Assembly: GCA_022539475.1 (NCBI GenBank)
Contig: VCMS01000138.1
Location: 1 to 64,000, forward strand
Reading direction: 5' to 3'
Source: Gracilaria domingensis
Lineage: Eukaryota > Rhodophyta > Florideophyceae > Gracilariales > Gracilariaceae
DNA: 64,000 bases
This document shows positions 1-10,093 of this stretch, one piece after another. Every line of letters begins with the position of its first letter. Position 1 is the first letter of the stretch. The notes beneath the pieces were generated by a model that was given only the letters and a program-made list of their open reading frames with translations, did no database searches and was not told the origin of the DNA. The position numbers and the translations under genes were made by a program.

Positions 1-229
1 ACTGGTGCCACCGAAGGGAAGCGATTAGCCAAGTTTTGGCGTTGCAATCTGCTGATTACGAAGAGATGGAGGCCCAATTGGGATGAAGGAATTGTTATGT
101 GTTTTTGCATACCAGAGCTATCGTCTACCACTCATAGAGTGCTCTGACGCCCATCTCTTAAGTATCAAGTACCTGGCGAAGAGTAGGACTTCTCTCAGCG
201 CGAGCACCAAGAATCTTGCATTGCTATAG

Positions 230-646
230 TTGTGTGGTCGCCATTCTAACTTGAAGATACTGTCTCGCTGGGGGGTTGACGCCGAGCAGAACGTCTGGAT
301 CTGCAGAAGTGACAGAAGTGTTGAAGTAGAGCCAACTGATTGGGACTGTGCAAGAGCGTCAGTACCTGAGATATGCCATGTCGCCCTGCAACTCATGTCT
401 CGTGAGGGAATGCTGGCCCATTTCGAGGATATATGTGAGACTGTGAGTGACATAGGTCTCACACATCTGTCCCATACTCCGCTATATGTTTTGGATGCCG
501 AGGAGTTTTCCTTCATTCTTGATTGTCTTCAGATGTTTCTATTGAAGGGCAAGTCGACGAAGACAAAGCAATGGAAAAGCTTTGAGGAGGTTCGAGGTTT
601 CTTTATGATAGAGCAGTGTCTCTGTTCCGCGCGGCTAGAGCAGTGA
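230..646 (+). CDS. Unassigned ORF, possible 5' part of the next gene
   Basis: An open frame of 138 codons that I cannot assign to a family. It has ordinary amino-acid composition with no low-complexity tract, signal peptide or membrane segment. It overlaps the start of the next open frame (from 616) by about 30 bases in a different frame. Both frames read plausibly across the overlap, so it may be an upstream exon or an N-terminal part split off by an intron or indel. I could not find a convincing GT-AG pair that joins them. The window edge is close, so more of the gene may lie to the left. Confidence 0.35.
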   Translation: MCGRHSNLKILSRWGVDAEQNVWICRSDRSVEVEPTDWDCARASVPEICHVALQLMSREGMLAHFEDICETVSDIGLTHLSHTPLYVLDAEEFSFILDCLQMFLLKGKSTKTKQWKSFEEVRGFFMIEQCLCSARLEQ

Positions 647-2795
647 GGAATGAACTGAACGAGGAAGAGTCCATGGAAGTGTTCCTGAAACGCGAAGTCA
701 GTCTTTCTGCTCCATCGAATGAAGATGACGTTGAAGACCCAGACAACAACGCAGCTGTGTATCAGTTCCTTTTGGGACAAGTTGTGAACTTCAACACTTT
801 GCCGCGTGTTCGGAGCAGGACGAACTCAATTAGAACTGCCACGACTTCCGTTCAGAATCGATTGCGGACGATGCTCAAGGTAATTCCGCCCCCTGCACCA
901 GTGAAGCAGTCCGTGACAAAGAGGAGGACTCCCGCTGCTGCTGCTGCAACATCTGACAGTGAAGAAGGGGAGCCGCGAAGAAGTGCACGAGAACGGGCGC
1001 AGGTGAGTTATAGGGAAATCGAACACGGCCGAAATCGAGGTGCCATAGAAGTTCTGGATAGCTCTGAAGAAGAACAGCGGGCTCCGCCGAGGAAGAAACG
1101 GAGAAAGACTTTCACACAACAGATGAGATCTACTCTGAACAGCATGACACCGGATGACCTGATGTCTCAACTAAATGAACATGTGCTGAGAGGAAGGTCG
1201 ATGAAGGTTCAGTTCGTGGCATTGGGAGAGGGAGCGAATGCAGAGAACGCAGGCAGTTCTGCATTTGTGGATGACGAAGAGCTTCTTTCTGTGACAGTTC
1301 CACGGGTTGTCACCGTCGAGAAAGATGCTGCGCCAGACGATCAGCAAGAGACAGGTGGGGGGTCATTTGATGACGAGTTACCTACAGCTCTTCCGGAATC
1401 TGAGGAGCACGGACTTGTTCGAGGTGACCCATATGATGGCCCACTGAACCCATCATGGTGCGGGTATGCCAGGCTGAGACCGCAGGAATGGCAAGGGAAG
1501 AACGTAATTGAGCACAAGGACCCCTGGCTCAGAGTCATTCACTTGCCGAAGGGACATAGGTCGGAGCTGCTAAGTGTCTCGAATCTCAGAGATGTACACC
1601 ATCTTGTCTTTTGGCACGCTGCAAGGGCTGAACATCGCCTACGGGCGGAGAATTTGGTATGCAGTATCCTCGTACTCGACCGACAGGTATGGATGATGAA
1701 GAGGTGCTGTGGGTTGCTGCGAAGGAGCATGACGAATTTGGGCAAATGTTCTTCGCCCGAATGCAAGCTGAGCTAAGGCAGAATGGATATTGCGTGCTTG
1801 ATGGCTTTGCGACGGATAATGGTGTCCCTAAATGGGAGGAGTTAGAAGAAGTTCGGGAGTTCGGAGATGTGTCGGGGAAGTTGGTGGACTTCTTCGAGAA
1901 TGAGTATGGAGCGATGCCGGATATACGGAAAGGAGAGGAACAGAAGTCGTTTGTTCCAATAATCAACGATGATGAAGGATGGAAGGACGGTAGCGATGGA
2001 CCATTTGAGGGGAGATTGATGTCGACACGTTGGGGTACGGTGGAGAAGCCGGAGGATAATGAGGAGCTCAGGTGGGTTGTAAGGTCGCGTGCTTTACTTG
2101 ATGTTCGAATGGGTACAATTGCTGCGGCTTTGGGACTATGGGACAATGAAAGGGAAGCTGTGAAGATGTACACTCCGAAAACTGGTGGTCGATTTCTGGG
2201 GACGACGAGAAAGTGCAAGCGCCAGACGCTGCACACCGACTTCAGTGGTCTGGTTACGAAGGAAACAATGAATACTGGCAACCCCGGATACTTTGTAATG
2301 GCCTCTGGGAAAGAGGGCTTTCCTCTCTGGGTGAGCGCTGGAAGCCATCAACTGGTGGGGATGAACAACCAACAGTTGCGAGTGATGTCGGAGGTGTATC
2401 CAGCGAAGAAGATAATCATCCCACCGTACTCTGTATTCGTGGGCCGTGGTGATGTGACACATGCTGGAGCAAGTGGGAAGGACAAGGTGGATAGGCCCGA
2501 GTCTATGGATTTGCTGGTTAGATACCACATGTACATGGTACCAGAGGGCTACGCACTACCTGATGCTGTTCATCGGGTGCGGGATTTCCGACCCACGTTT
2601 GTCAATGGTGACGAGGAGGAGGAGGCGGAGGATGAACTGTTGTCCGATAAGGAGGTTGGGGCGGTTGACATGGACGAAGACCAAGTGGTCGTGGAGATTG
2701 GTGTGGAAGCGGACGCCGGTAGAACCGAAGTGCTCGAGAGTAGTAGTGATGACGATTTGCCAATAATGAGGCTGCGAGCGCCTCGAAGTGGATGA
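616..2795 (+). CDS. Probable two-exon gene: disordered charged N-terminus plus 2OG/Fe(II)-dioxygenase-like domain
   Basis: Two overlapping open frames (616-1776 and 1659-2795) look like one gene. A 47-bp intron at 1657-1703 (GTATGC donor, GAAGAG acceptor) joins them in frame; this is a prediction. The N-terminal half is disordered, with acidic serine runs and basic clusters such as RKKRRK that suggest nuclear targeting. The C-terminal half has features of the 2-oxoglutarate/Fe(II) dioxygenase fold: an H-x-D pair in LHTDFSG (near base 2232), a downstream His in DVTHAGA (near 2456) and an Arg in LLVRYHMY (near 2515), in the order of the facial triad plus substrate arginine. The extreme C-terminus is acidic. 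The dioxygenase call rests on motif order only, and I cannot place it in a named subfamily. A frameshift instead of an intron is the alternative. Confidence 0.45.
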
Positions 2796-3095
2796 GAATG
2801 AGATGATTAGTAAATTATGTGTGTCTTGCGAGTATTAAGAGTAGTATACTATTACAAGGCTATACATATGAACATAGAAAAGGTGCGGCAGGCTGGTAAT
2901 TGAACAAATGTCATACGTCTTTGGTCCAGTTGCGTCTAATTGCAACATGCCAAATGCTCGGTATCGTTAACATCATTGGTGGCACCATTCAATTCGCAAT
3001 TGAACATGTAGCGTCCTAACACTTCTGAAACTGCACTTAAGGTTGCTTTTAAGAGAAGTATATGCAGTTCCTGTCTATGCGGTACTTGTGGCAGT

Positions 3096-3955
3096 ATGGT
3101 GACTGTATCAGGAAAAATGGCAGAGGAACAGAGAGACTTGGCGGAAATTTCACCAAATACCTTGTCTAAGTTCATATATGCCAATGGTTACGGTATATTA
3201 AGTTCCGTTGATGGAACGTTGAGAAGAGAAGGAGAGTCAATTCCAGAAGAAGTTGTGAAGTGTATGAAGTTCATTGACGAACGTGTTGGTTTCGGACTTG
3301 TCACAGGGGGTGATGTGGCGACGTGGAGGGGAAAATGGAAGGACTCGGAGACTATAAGTTTGGTGTCTCGGCGAATCATGGAGCTTTCCTGCGTTTCTCT
3401 GACGAGAGGGAAATTAAGGGTGCATTCAATGATCACACCCTTGACCACACTGTTGACGGACTACTGTTCCTGGCAAGGGATTTGAATAGGAGGCATGGTA
3501 TTGTGAATGATGATGACAAGGGGTTCGTGGAGACCAGAAGTGATAGTGGCCTTCCCAATTTCGTGTACAACAAACTGTGGCAGTGGAAAGAAGAAGTGGA
3601 TTCTGCTATTGGGGACCTGTTGCAGAAGATGGATGCGTTTGTTATCTATCCCGGCGATAAAAGTTGCGAAATTGTGGACAAGCGATACACAAAAGGAAGC
3701 GGAGGAGAAAATCTTGTGGATAATGAACCGAGATTTATTGATACGGATGACGTCGTGACGTTCGGAAGTGCTTTGAGCGACGGGCCTTTGCATGAGGTAG
3801 GCGTGTACGGCGTTCACGTCAAAGAAGATTGTATCCCGCGTGGAGTACACAACCTGTTCGAAAGCGTGGAGGATGTACATTCGACAATTATGTTGGTGGC
3901 TCTGTTGTACGGCTACGAGGAAAAGCAGCACGATAAAAACCACCAAGATTCATAA
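3096..3955 (+). pseudogene. HAD-superfamily phosphatase pseudogene, convergent with an intact copy
   Basis: This is a diverged copy of the phosphatase encoded just downstream on the opposite strand, so the pair is an inverted, tail-to-tail duplication. The catalytic DxDGT motif of the HAD family reads SSVDGTL here where the intact partner reads SDVDGTL, so the nucleophilic Asp is replaced by Ser. The frame then breaks near 3320-3330: the N-terminal part runs in one frame to about there and the remainder (FGVSANHGA, SGLPNFVYN, YTKGSGG, FGSALSDGPL) continues in another frame to 3955. Both defects predict a dead enzyme. Until the break, spacing matches the intact copy closely, which argues against random similarity. 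A two-exon gene is less likely because the catalytic Asp is lost as well. Confidence 0.75.
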
Positions 3956-3985
3956 AAGGGTATTGAGATATACACGACACTTTTA

Positions 3986-4879
3986 TTACTGAGATCTCAT
4001 ATCATAGCTAAGTATTAAAGGCATCGTAGCACTTGAAACAAATTCCAAGAGCATTTCTAAACCTTGACACTTGCATTTTCTGTACCCGTACAGTTCTGCC
4101 ACCCTTCTGATGGTCTCATGCACGTCCTCCACGCCATCAACAAGATATGTTACCGCTGCTGGATGGTCTTCTCCCTTCACATGAACTGCCAGGGTTGCCA
4201 TTTCATATAGAGGGCCATCATTGGAAGCATTCCCGAAAGCAACGATTAAATGTGTGTCGAACTGGGGGTCGTTTTCAACCAAGGCTAGCGCCCCACTATT
4301 TTTCGTGAAACGAATGTCCCCTATGTCACAGTTTTCATCTTGAGGGTACGCAACCAGGTTCGGAAAGGATGTCAACACTTTTGAAATACCGGAGTTAACT
4401 TCTGTTTTCCACTTCGACAGTCCATTGTACGTGAAGTTAGGGAGTCCACTGTCTTTTCTAGTGCTCACCACTGCTTGTTGACGCTCTTCGTGAAGTCCGT
4501 GCGATTCATTTAAGGAGAGTGCAAGTCTCTCAAGTTCGGCTGCACATCTTTCGTAACCTTCCCTGTCAAGGTCCTGATCAATTTCGGTACCATTGGATAA
4601 TCTCACCCGTGCGCCTTGGTTTCCAGAGATGCCAAAAGTGTAGCCACCCAGGTGCTCCATGAAACTCTCGGCATCCTCTATATCTCGCCCAGTAGCAATT
4701 CCGAAACCAACGCGTGCGTTGATGTACTTCATGCATTTGACTGTTTCGGCAGGAATGTTCTCCCCAGCTCTTTTCAGAGTACCGTCAACATCACTAATCA
4801 CGGCGTAGCCATTTTCGAATATTTCGTTAGCCAGCTGCTGAGGAGTTACTTCTTGGGCTCTAACTTCCGAGTTATACAT
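3986..4879 (-). CDS. HAD-superfamily (Cof/IIB-like) phosphatase
   Basis: Predicted phosphotransferase or phosphatase of the haloacid-dehalogenase superfamily, about 297 residues if translation starts at the ATG ending at 4879. The frame is open for another 39 codons upstream, but that stretch is His/Thr/Pro-rich and looks like leader. Motif I is SDVDGTL near the N-terminus with both catalytic Asp residues. Motif II is probably the Thr in IATGRD. Motif III Lys is in RFTKNSG, and motif IV is the Asn-Asp pair in FGNASNDGPL, where the family more often has G-D-x-x-N-D. The cap lies between motifs II and III, as in the IIB class of sugar phosphatases. Substrate is not predictable. It converges on a dead inverted copy at 3096-3955, with only about 30 bases between the two 3' ends. 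Confidence 0.7.
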   Translation of the reverse strand: MYNSEVRAQEVTPQQLANEIFENGYAVISDVDGTLKRAGENIPAETVKCMKYINARVGFGIATGRDIEDAESFMEHLGGYTFGISGNQGARVRLSNGTEIDQDLDREGYERCAAELERLALSLNESHGLHEERQQAVVSTRKDSGLPNFTYNGLSKWKTEVNSGISKVLTSFPNLVAYPQDENCDIGDIRFTKNSGALALVENDPQFDTHLIVAFGNASNDGPLYEMATLAVHVKGEDHPAAVTYLVDGVEDVHETIRRVAELYGYRKCKCQGLEMLLEFVSSATMPLILSYDMRSQ

Positions 4880-4996
4880 GTTTTGAAAGCTTTCGAAAGG
4901 GTTGTTTTGCAAATGGGTGTGGGTATACGAATGAGAAGGATGTGATTGATGTTCACAAGGTGTTTCGTAGTATAAAAAGAGTCTAAGAACGACCAT

Positions 4997-5499
4997 ATGC
5001 GGGTATTGTAGTACTGTTTTAAAACGTTACTAGGAGGAGAAGTTTTTGCATCGATTTGAAGTAAAGAAAGGATGATTTAGTCCTAAATTATATGTACGGG
5101 TTCAAGTGGGTAAAGAAAACTGTAAATATCTTTAACATCAGCTTAGAAATCAAGAAGAGTAAAACAACCTCCATTATGGGTTGAAACCCATAAAAGGTTT
5201 ACCTTACTTTATACGGGTGCCCCAAGTAATGCAAACGCTTAGTTCTTCAGAAATATCACAATTTTTGTACTTGTTTCGTTACTAGTATCGTGCACTTTAA
5301 TGATATGGAATGACCATTTTCTATCTAGCAAAATCTTAACGAAGTATTAGTGATAAGGGATGTAGGATTTAAAGGGGCATATTTGAACCACAGAAGGAAG
5401 AACAATATAAGTAATGTAATAGGAACAGGTCATTTCGATAAAGTAAGTTTTATGTCTAACTATGTCTAAAAGGTTTACAACACCGAAAAGTCATGTGTT
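4997..5499. other. AT-rich intergenic stretch
   Basis: About 500 bases of AT-rich sequence between two minus-strand genes. I see no ORF, repeat or RNA gene. It should contain the promoter of the phosphatase and the 3' end of the reductase-like gene. Confidence 0.5.
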
Positions 5500-6408
5500 C
5501 TAACCGCAACGCTGGGGGAAGGGGGAGGGGGATAACTTTTCCTTAACAACGTTGACGTAGTTTGTATGAAAAGGAGCGGGGTCACCGCCTACAATGTTTC
5601 TTTCTTGGCGGGAAAAGTCGTAGAAGTACGCGTTCCTAAACTGAAAGTCGGAGAAAGAAGTAGGGAAGCCAACGAGAGTTTTCCCATATGCAAGAAGTCG
5701 CCCAACGGTCTCTTCCAGGTTGAAAGTAGTAGCTGTCTTAAGCGAAACTATCTTCAACAGCTCTTTCATTATTGTGAGCACAACCGTACTGCACTCCGTA
5801 GCGACTACGTCCATAGGAATGAAACCTCTTGAGGCCCCGACGATTTTGAACGCTGATAGCCACACGAGCTTCTCATAATAGCTTACGAGAAATGTGTCTT
5901 CGTCGACAACCCCGCAAGTGAGACCCATAGACGTAAACCTGTCTGCAACGTTGGAGGCCCACTTTCCTGTTGCGACAGTGAGACCATCCGGACTTTGAGG
6001 AGTGACACCATCCTGCGGAGCTGCGTTTCTTGAGAGGACACCAACGTATAGGACAACTTTTGAACATTTGTCCACACCGAGCTTCGAAAGCAATGGTATG
6101 ATGTCTCCATTCTGGAAGAAAACGAGATTCTCTCTGAGCGAATAAGGGCAAGCCTGAATTACGGTCTCCAGGGTGTTCGTTCTTCCACAAACTAGTATCG
6201 GTACATCAGAAAGATGAGAGGTAGCAGCCATGCTGCAGAATTCGTGTGCGGAAATGACCGTATCTTCTTCGTTCGCCAGCATGGTACCTATACGCCCCCT
6301 TCCAACAATAACGGCCCGAGTCCTTCGGGCGGGAGATGAGGCCTGAGGGACGTCAGAGTATCTGGGACTCGGAGGCGGAGTCGGAGGCATGTCGGACTGG
6401 GCGTTCAT
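5500..6408 (-). CDS. Ketopantoate-reductase-like NAD(P)-binding protein
   Basis: A 302-residue protein if it starts at the ATG ending at 6408; the frame is open further upstream but with no sign of conserved sequence there. After a Pro/Ser-rich N-terminal tail of about 30 residues comes a Rossmann-type dinucleotide-binding start, VIVGRGRIG (GxGxxG), followed by the CGRTN segment at the second strand. Later come the YEKLVWLSAF region, typical of the helical dimerisation half of PanE/ApbA-type 2-dehydropantoate reductases and their 6-phosphogluconate-dehydrogenase-like relatives, and a long helical C-terminus. It probably reduces or oxidises a 2-keto/2-hydroxy acid with NAD(P)H. True pantothenate synthesis is not established, because the catalytic Lys and Glu cannot be assigned with certainty by eye. 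Confidence 0.55.
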   Translation of the reverse strand: MNAQSDMPPTPPPSPRYSDVPQASSPARRTRAVIVGRGRIGTMLANEEDTVISAHEFCSMAATSHLSDVPILVCGRTNTLETVIQACPYSLRENLVFFQNGDIIPLLSKLGVDKCSKVVLYVGVLSRNAAPQDGVTPQSPDGLTVATGKWASNVADRFTSMGLTCGVVDEDTFLVSYYEKLVWLSAFKIVGASRGFIPMDVVATECSTVVLTIMKELLKIVSLKTATTFNLEETVGRLLAYGKTLVGFPTSFSDFQFRNAYFYDFSRQERNIVGGDPAPFHTNYVNVVKEKLSPSPFPQRCG

Positions 6409-6805
6409 TGCAAGTGTTCGATTGTTTTTGTGTGACGATAAAAAGGGAAGATGGGGCGGAGAACTGCTGGGGTAAAGAGTGATACGTAAGTACAAACGGT
6501 TGGGAAGCGCAGAACGGGAACATGGTTCACTTTGTGAAAGTGAGCGAAATGTATGATATGTGATTGTACTGAATGAATGATAGGCCTTGTATGAGACGAC
6601 AAGCCACAAAGTGTGATGATGTTTTATGAAAGGTAGGTGGAACAGTAGAAAGTGTGCAATGAATGAAACTGATTTCGAACCTGAGTTGTAAAGTAGTTGT
6701 AAAGTACGAGTTACGGGGAGCTTGAATACAGGATGAAAGGAGCCATTTTGGCTTCATAAATGAGGTGAACGGGTTTTATAGCTTCAATCGGATTGCCATA
6801 ATTAA

Positions 6806-7126
6806 AAGGATGGAGTTGCGTTGCGCCCGAATACGTCTATAAAGGTCGTAGAAGCACTTATGAAGGAAGGAGTTGTAGACATGTTATTGTTGATGACGGT
6901 GGAGCCAGGGTTTGGAGGACAGGCGTTTATGGAGGGTGTTCTTGATAAGGTGCGACATGCAAGGAAGTTGTACCCAAGAATAGGGATACAGGTGGATGGA
7001 GGTATTGGACTGAGTACTGTGAAAGCAGTAGTGGAGGCCGGTGCAAACATTTCAGTTGCAGGATCTGCCATCTTTGGCTCGAGTAACCCAGCTCATGTCA
7101 TAGCTGGTTTTCGAAAGGTTGGTTAG
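6806..7126 (+). pseudogene. C-terminal fragment of ribulose-phosphate 3-epimerase
   Basis: About 106 codons with the unmistakable second half of a ribulose-5-phosphate 3-epimerase (Calvin cycle and pentose-phosphate pathway). MTVEPGFGGQ carries the phosphate-binding and active-site loop, IQVDGGIG the catalytic Asp strand, and AGANISVAGSAIF the final phosphate-gripping turn. An in-frame TAA at 6803-6805 precedes the first matching residues, and the N-terminal half of the roughly 220-residue barrel is absent upstream. There is an AAAAG just before the fragment that could be a splice acceptor, but no N-terminal exon is visible in the preceding 400 bases, which belong to the reductase promoter. 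Read as a truncated pseudogene. Confidence 0.75.
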
Positions 7127-7759
7127 AGATAGTAGCATAAAATTATTGTTTATTACATTGTTACCTTTACGTGTTATCACAACTAAATTCTCCGTCTCCA
7201 TTGGAGATGTATTTCTCTTGTATGACAACCGGGAAAGGATGTGAGAGAACATCAATATATCCCCAGTGGACGCTGAGAGGGAGGATGAACTACTCTACGT
7301 GCTACCATTGTTACCCATCCGGTGTCGAGTGGTGACATATTCTTTTTTTGTCACAACCCACAAAGGATGGGACGGAAGAAGAAGATGCCCCCAGTCGAGA
7401 CAGAGGGTGAGCAACTCTAAGTACAATCACTAGTCCCTAGCTTGCCTCCACTGGCAATATCTTCCTGTTTTGCTATAACCATCGAGTGGGGTTATGGTGG
7501 AAGAGAAAAATATCACCGGTCGAGGCGAGGTGGGTGGGGACTATGTGAAGAGGGGACAGAGAGATGGCGCTTAAATAGTGGAAGGTGCGGAGGTGTACAG
7601 TGGATGTTTTGGCGGGAAACGGGATGAGGGAAACAGGGACAATCATGGTGCTGGATATAGCCCGTGTGGTTGGACAGTTGGGGTGGACAGCACAGTTTAG
7701 CTCGATTGCACTGTATCGCAGCGGAAACTTCGATCCAACTACTATTTCTTCTTCTGAAG
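7127..7759. repeat. Noncoding stretch with a degenerate tandem repeat
   Basis: No gene recognised. Between about 7245 and 7540 I see two to three degenerate copies of a unit of roughly 120 bases, each with a CCCCAGT-CGA-like core, a GAGG-rich segment, an aactcta segment, and a pyrimidine stretch followed by an ATGG-like sequence. Copies differ at many positions, so the array is old. Confidence 0.35.
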
Positions 7760-8689
7760 ATGTCGAACGGATACGTGAAGGATGAGGAGCTGTGGGTGCT
7801 GTTGGAGGGGAAGGAGGTACCGCAGACGCCGTCACCAAAGCGGGAAGAGGACGTGATTACGGCGGCTGGTCGGATGTCGCAGAAGAAGGAAGTGGCTGAT
7901 GAAGGAAAGAAGTGTGAGGCGAGGAGAGGGGATGGTGATGAGGTGGAGAAGGGGGTAGAATTGGAGGTGGAGGGGGTCGCAATGGAGAGAAGGGGTGCGG
8001 TGCATCTGAGTCAGTTAGAGGTTGGAGACCAGATAGAGAGTGGGGGCGGAGAGGGTGACAGGGAGATGCGGTTTGTGGGGGAGATGAAGGCGAGGGTGGG
8101 GATGTTGGGGTTGGTGATGAAGGAGCAACTGGACGATGGAATTGTGGAGATTGTAACGGAAATGGGCGGTGTGGTGCTGAGTGGGGGTGGTAGTGGTGTT
8201 TCGGTTGAGGCGATTTCGAGCCTGCGAAATTCGCTGTCGGTATTGGGAGTGGAGATGAGAAATCATGTGTATGGGATAGTGGAGTGTGCGGGAAGGGAGG
8301 TTGGAGAGTTGCGGGAGGATAATAGGGTTCTGAACGAGAGGTTGGACGTGCTGGAGAAGGAGGTGAAGGAGCTGTTCAAGAGGCAAAGATTGGTGGAAGA
8401 GGAGACGGTGAAAGGAGGTGTGGAGGGGAAGACGGAGAAGGGAAGTGTGGGAAGGGTGGCGGTGCAGAAGGGGTCTCCTGTGACACCGAAGACAAAGGGT
8501 GGTGGGGTTGGGGATGGGAAGAGCCGTCTGAAGAAGAGGCGTAAGGAGATGAAGAAGGTGGAGGAGGAGGTGCCGCGGGAGGGAGTGGGAGCTCCGGTGG
8601 TGACTGGGTTTAGGAGTGCGGCGGAGGTAGCGCGGACTGCGAAGGGGATTCTGAGGGGACAGGAGGAGAGAAGGATGGGAGGGATTTGA
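7760..8689 (+). CDS. Highly charged coiled-coil protein, unassigned
   Basis: A 309-codon frame from the ATG at 7760; the frame is open about 30 codons further upstream. The product is rich in Glu, Lys, Gly and Val, with a heptad-like central segment (from about codon 175: VGELREDNRVLNERLD, LEKEVKELFKRQRL) that should form a coiled coil. A basic stretch, KSRLKKRRKEMKKVEEE, lies near the C-terminus. The plus strand is strongly G-rich and C-poor throughout, unlike its neighbours. Coiled coil followed by a basic region is the layout of non-LTR retrotransposon ORF1 proteins, but no reverse transcriptase follows, so that is only a possibility. No family recognised. Confidence 0.4.
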   Translation: MSNGYVKDEELWVLLEGKEVPQTPSPKREEDVITAAGRMSQKKEVADEGKKCEARRGDGDEVEKGVELEVEGVAMERRGAVHLSQLEVGDQIESGGGEGDREMRFVGEMKARVGMLGLVMKEQLDDGIVEIVTEMGGVVLSGGGSGVSVEAISSLRNSLSVLGVEMRNHVYGIVECAGREVGELREDNRVLNERLDVLEKEVKELFKRQRLVEEETVKGGVEGKTEKGSVGRVAVQKGSPVTPKTKGGGVGDGKSRLKKRRKEMKKVEEEVPREGVGAPVVTGFRSAAEVARTAKGILRGQEERRMGGI

Positions 8690-9246
8690 AGCCGTTTTGG
8701 GGCGAGGCGGGTATACGAGAAGGGGGAGAGTTGTGCACCTGACTTCTACAAAATGAACGCGTGATGGGCGAGAAATGGGTAAATAGCGGAGGTGGTGTGG
8801 ACTGGGAAGAAGTGATGGGACGATTGAGGTGGGATGAATTGCGATTGGCATTGCAACATGGGAGAAAATGGAAACGCAAACTAGCACGAGTGCAGTTTTG
8901 AGAGAGGGTCGCGGAAAAGAGTGAATGGGGTGGTGCGGCGAAGTAGAACCTCTACAAAAACTAGGGGACCCAAGCACTAAACTGCGCGAAATGGAATTTA
9001 ATATTCCAAAATTTCTTAATTTTTTGAGTGCCAGCCTCTGCTACCCCCTCGCGCGCCCCAAATAGCCCCAAAACTAGCTTAGTTTCCAAAGCGAACAGAC
9101 TATATTCCACTTTGCAGAACACAGACGCGGCTGTAAATAGATGAACGTAAGCAAGTTTTACCCTGTAGTGCTGTCAGCTGCAGATGGCAGTCACAGAGGG
9201 TCACGATAACACCTCCGCAGTGCCAGCTTGTGGACGACATGCACTG
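8690..9246. other. Intergenic stretch upstream of the tRNA-like gene
   Basis: No convincing gene. It ends with a short C-rich segment (CCCCTCGCGCGCCCC near 9045) and then the tRNA-like sequence. Confidence 0.4.
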
Positions 9247-9332
9247 AAGCGGCCATAGCTCAGTCGGTAACCACCTTTGTGTGCTTTTTGTGTGATCTGG
9301 GGGTCCTGGGTTCGAGCCCCAGCTCTGCTTTT
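9247..9332 (+). tRNA. Degenerate tRNA or tRNA-derived sequence
   Basis: Both internal RNA polymerase III boxes are present: an A box TAGCTCAGTCGG and a near-perfect B box GGTTCGAGCCC inside a T arm whose 5-bp stem (CTGGG/CCCAG) pairs fully. The acceptor arms AAGCGGC and TCTGCTT pair at six of seven positions, counting one G-T. A T-run follows at the 3' end. The D-stem partner is missing and the anticodon arm does not fold convincingly, so this is probably a decayed tRNA or the head of a tRNA-derived element. Element I is inserted about 75 bases downstream. Confidence 0.4.
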
Positions 9333-9405
9333 CTACACTCATGGTACACCAAGCACGCTTGTTGTGGAACGCTGATAAGTTTTATCGTTTACCTACGTTT
9401 GGTCC

Positions 9406-9931
9406 GTGTCGTACAATGGATTTTGCCTAATGGTTCTGCTACAAAGGGGATTATGAGGAGGAATTGACCGGTTGATAATGTGCTACAGATCTACCACGTG
9501 TTTGTTGACGGCTTTGTGGACAATCTACTAACTAGTTATTAATTTAGATAATTTATTTAATTATGTAGATATTTTAGAGACGCACGTGGTGCATCAGACA
9601 ATACGTCTGACACGTGTGCGAGATCGCGTTGACCCGGCAGCCATACGTAGGCGCTGCCGAGGTCCGTGTCTCCTACGACTTGTAAAGTAAGCACCAACTT
9701 GGTAAAGTCTTGCCTTTCTGGTTAAGAACTACCACCGCTAAGGTCTTGTGCGTACGCTTGCGCTCCCGCTTGTCGTTTCCGATACGGCCGAAGCTAGCAA
9801 TCCTACCTACTGTACCACTTGGTATTCAGGTGCTCGTCTACCGTCGTGGTTCGTCTCCTACTTCGTACCTTATAGGTCGAGCCCTCGCTGGCTCCCCACA
9901 ACCGACGAACACCGCCCGTGGCTATACGACA
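9406..9931 (+). repeat. 5' LTR of Element I
   Basis: Starts at TGTCGTACAATGG and ends at GCTATACGACA. It contains copies of the ACC-N4/5-GGT motif (for example ACCAACTTGGT and ACCACTTGGT). Matches the 3' LTR at about 98 percent. Confidence 0.95.
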
Positions 9932-9936
9932 TATTT

Positions 9937-9952
9937 TGGTCTCCCGACCGAG
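9937..9952 (+). promoter_or_regulatory. Primer-binding site of Element I
   Basis: Five bases after the LTR lies TGGTCTCCCGACCGAG, beginning with the TGG that pairs with the CCA end of a tRNA. Its first 12 bases are identical to those of the Element II primer site, so both probably use the same tRNA primer. Confidence 0.7.
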
Positions 9953-10093
9953 AAGGTTGTTGTTGAATAACACCTAATAGATGTTTGTGGTGTCCACTTT
10001 GGAAACGAAGCCCTTCGTAGGACGAAAGGAATTCAAACCAATTCGGTAGTTGGAATACCAAGAAAACAATTAGCTACCCCGGTCAGCCAAATA

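Noticed and set aside
1586-2281. A 231-codon minus-strand frame opposite the dioxygenase-like gene
   Set aside because: Ser/Pro-rich shadow. The opposite strand has the ordered His/Asp motifs.
8015-8977. A 320-codon frame opposite the charged coiled-coil gene
   Set aside because: His/Pro/Leu-rich shadow of the G-rich plus-strand gene, without homology.
9228-9467. A 79-codon frame over the tRNA-like sequence
   Set aside because: It spans the RNA polymerase III boxes and the LTR boundary, so it cannot be a real gene.
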